Assembly: GCA_021774955.1 (NCBI GenBank) | Contig: JAJFIN010000461.1 | Location: forward strand, 1-5,005 | Direction of reading: 5' to 3' | Source: Alphaproteobacteria bacterium | GTDB lineage: Bacteria > Pseudomonadota > Alphaproteobacteria > M2410 | DNA length: 5,005 bases | Shown here: piece by piece, positions 4,451 to 5,005 of the stretch | Numbering within the stretch: the first letter of the stretch is position 1 | Layout of the letters: each line of letters opens with the position of its first letter | Made by a program: the position numbers and the translations under genes | Notes under the pieces: model-generated | Seen by the model: only the letters and a program-made list of their open reading frames with translations | Databases searched by the model: none | What the model was told of the DNA's origin: nothing

Positions 4451-5005
4451 GCATCGCCCGTGAAGACACGACCAACACAATCACCGATGAAATGGTGCGC
4501 GAGCACGGGCTTTCACCCGACGAATACGCGCTGATCGTCAAGCGCCTCAACCGCGCACCAAACCTCACCGAGCTCGGCATTTTCTCGGTCATGTGGAGCG
4601 AGCACTGCTCCTACAAAAGCTCCCGTATCTGGCTGTCGCAATTGCCGACCACCGGCCCGCGGGTCATTCAAGGCCCTGGTGAAAACGCCGGTGTTGTCGA
4701 CTTGGGCGATGGTGACGCCGCCGTGTTCAAAATGGAAAGCCACAATCACCCAAGTTACATCGAACCCTATCAAGGGGCCGCGACCGGTGTCGGCGGCATC
4801 ATGCGCGATGTCTTCACTATGGGGGCCCGCCCCATCGCCAACATGAATGCGTTGCGCTTTGGCGCGCCTGACCACTCAAAAACCAGACACCTGGTCTCCG
4901 GCGTTGTTGCAGGTATTGGCGGCTACGGCAATTGCATGGGCGTGCCAACCATTGGCGGCGAAGTAAACTTCCATGCCCGCTACAACGGCAACATCCTCGT
5001 CAATG
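4447..5005 (+). CDS. purL: FGAM synthetase catalytic subunit PurL, 5' part (continues past window end)
   Basis: PurL is the ATP-dependent catalytic subunit that turns FGAR into FGAM using ammonia from PurQ. The frame is open from TTG 4447 to the window end, giving 186 residues of an expected 730-760 (small type). Features: the N-terminal segment related to PurS (about residues 12-45), the active-site motif MWSEHCSYKSSR (49-60) with His53, the nucleotide/metal-binding stretch FKMESHNHPSYIEPYQGAATGVGG (94-117; Glu97, His99, Asn100), the acidic metal ligand Asp121 in MRDVFTMGARP, and GNCMGVPTIGGEV (161-173). The TTG start overlaps the purQ stop (TTGA) and has a GGAGG 7 nt upstream. The N-terminus M-S-I-A-R-E-D fits the family length better than the ATG at codon 16. 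The minus-strand frame at 4513-4875 is a shadow. Identification is secure and the start fairly so. Confidence 0.96.
   Translation, partial: MSIAREDTTNTITDEMVREHGLSPDEYALIVKRLNRAPNLTELGIFSVMWSEHCSYKSSRIWLSQLPTTGPRVIQGPGENAGVVDLGDGDAAVFKMESHNHPSYIEPYQGAATGVGGIMRDVFTMGARPIANMNALRFGAPDHSKTRHLVSGVVAGIGGYGNCMGVPTIGGEVNFHARYNGNILVN

Noticed and set aside
4513..4875. 120-codon minus-strand open frame opposite purL
   Set aside because: It is antisense to highly conserved PurL motifs, with no family likeness of its own.

Overview
The window reads as a stretch of alphaproteobacterial chromosome carrying core de novo purine biosynthesis genes. The strongest taxonomic clue is the small minus-strand gene at 2142-2465. 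It encodes a DUF1476 / F1-ATPase zeta-subunit protein, a family known essentially from Alphaproteobacteria. The alphaproteobacterial style of PurB, PurC and a separate PurS-PurQ-PurL set agrees with this. Base composition is moderate (by eye a little above half G+C), so a high-GC genus is less likely. I cannot name a genus.

Layout. (1) Positions 1-1798, plus strand: the 3' part of purB (adenylosuccinate lyase), then a histidine-phosphatase (phosphoglycerate-mutase-like) gene overlapping it by 4 nt. (2) Positions 1799-2141: a non-coding gap. It begins with a 24-codon reading frame whose N-terminus looks like the start of a gamma-glutamylcyclotransferase-type protein. This runs straight into a degenerate 127-bp repeat with inverted ends and two internal hairpins. 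(3) Positions 2142-2465, minus strand: the zeta / DUF1476 gene. (4) Positions 2466-2731: a divergent promoter region with a plausible purC promoter flanked by two exact copies of a 10-bp direct repeat. (5) Positions 2732-5005, plus strand: purC, purS, purQ and the 5' part of purL. Spacing is tight (5 nt, 37 nt, then a 4-nt overlap), so they are very likely one operon.

How the genes work together. PurS, PurQ and PurL form the three-protein FGAM synthetase, which converts FGAR to FGAM with glutamine as nitrogen donor. PurC makes SAICAR from CAIR and aspartate. PurB removes fumarate from SAICAR (giving AICAR) and from adenylosuccinate (giving AMP). The phosphatase has no established purine role. 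The zeta protein is an inhibitor of the F1-ATPase, so its link to purine genes is positional only.

Most of the window is ordinary housekeeping sequence and I see no new multi-gene system. The points most worth a second look are the apparent decayed gene plus repeat at 1807-1994, the non-canonical Gln100 in the PurC signature, the direct repeats around the purC promoter, the phosphatase coupled to purB, and the TTG start of purL.
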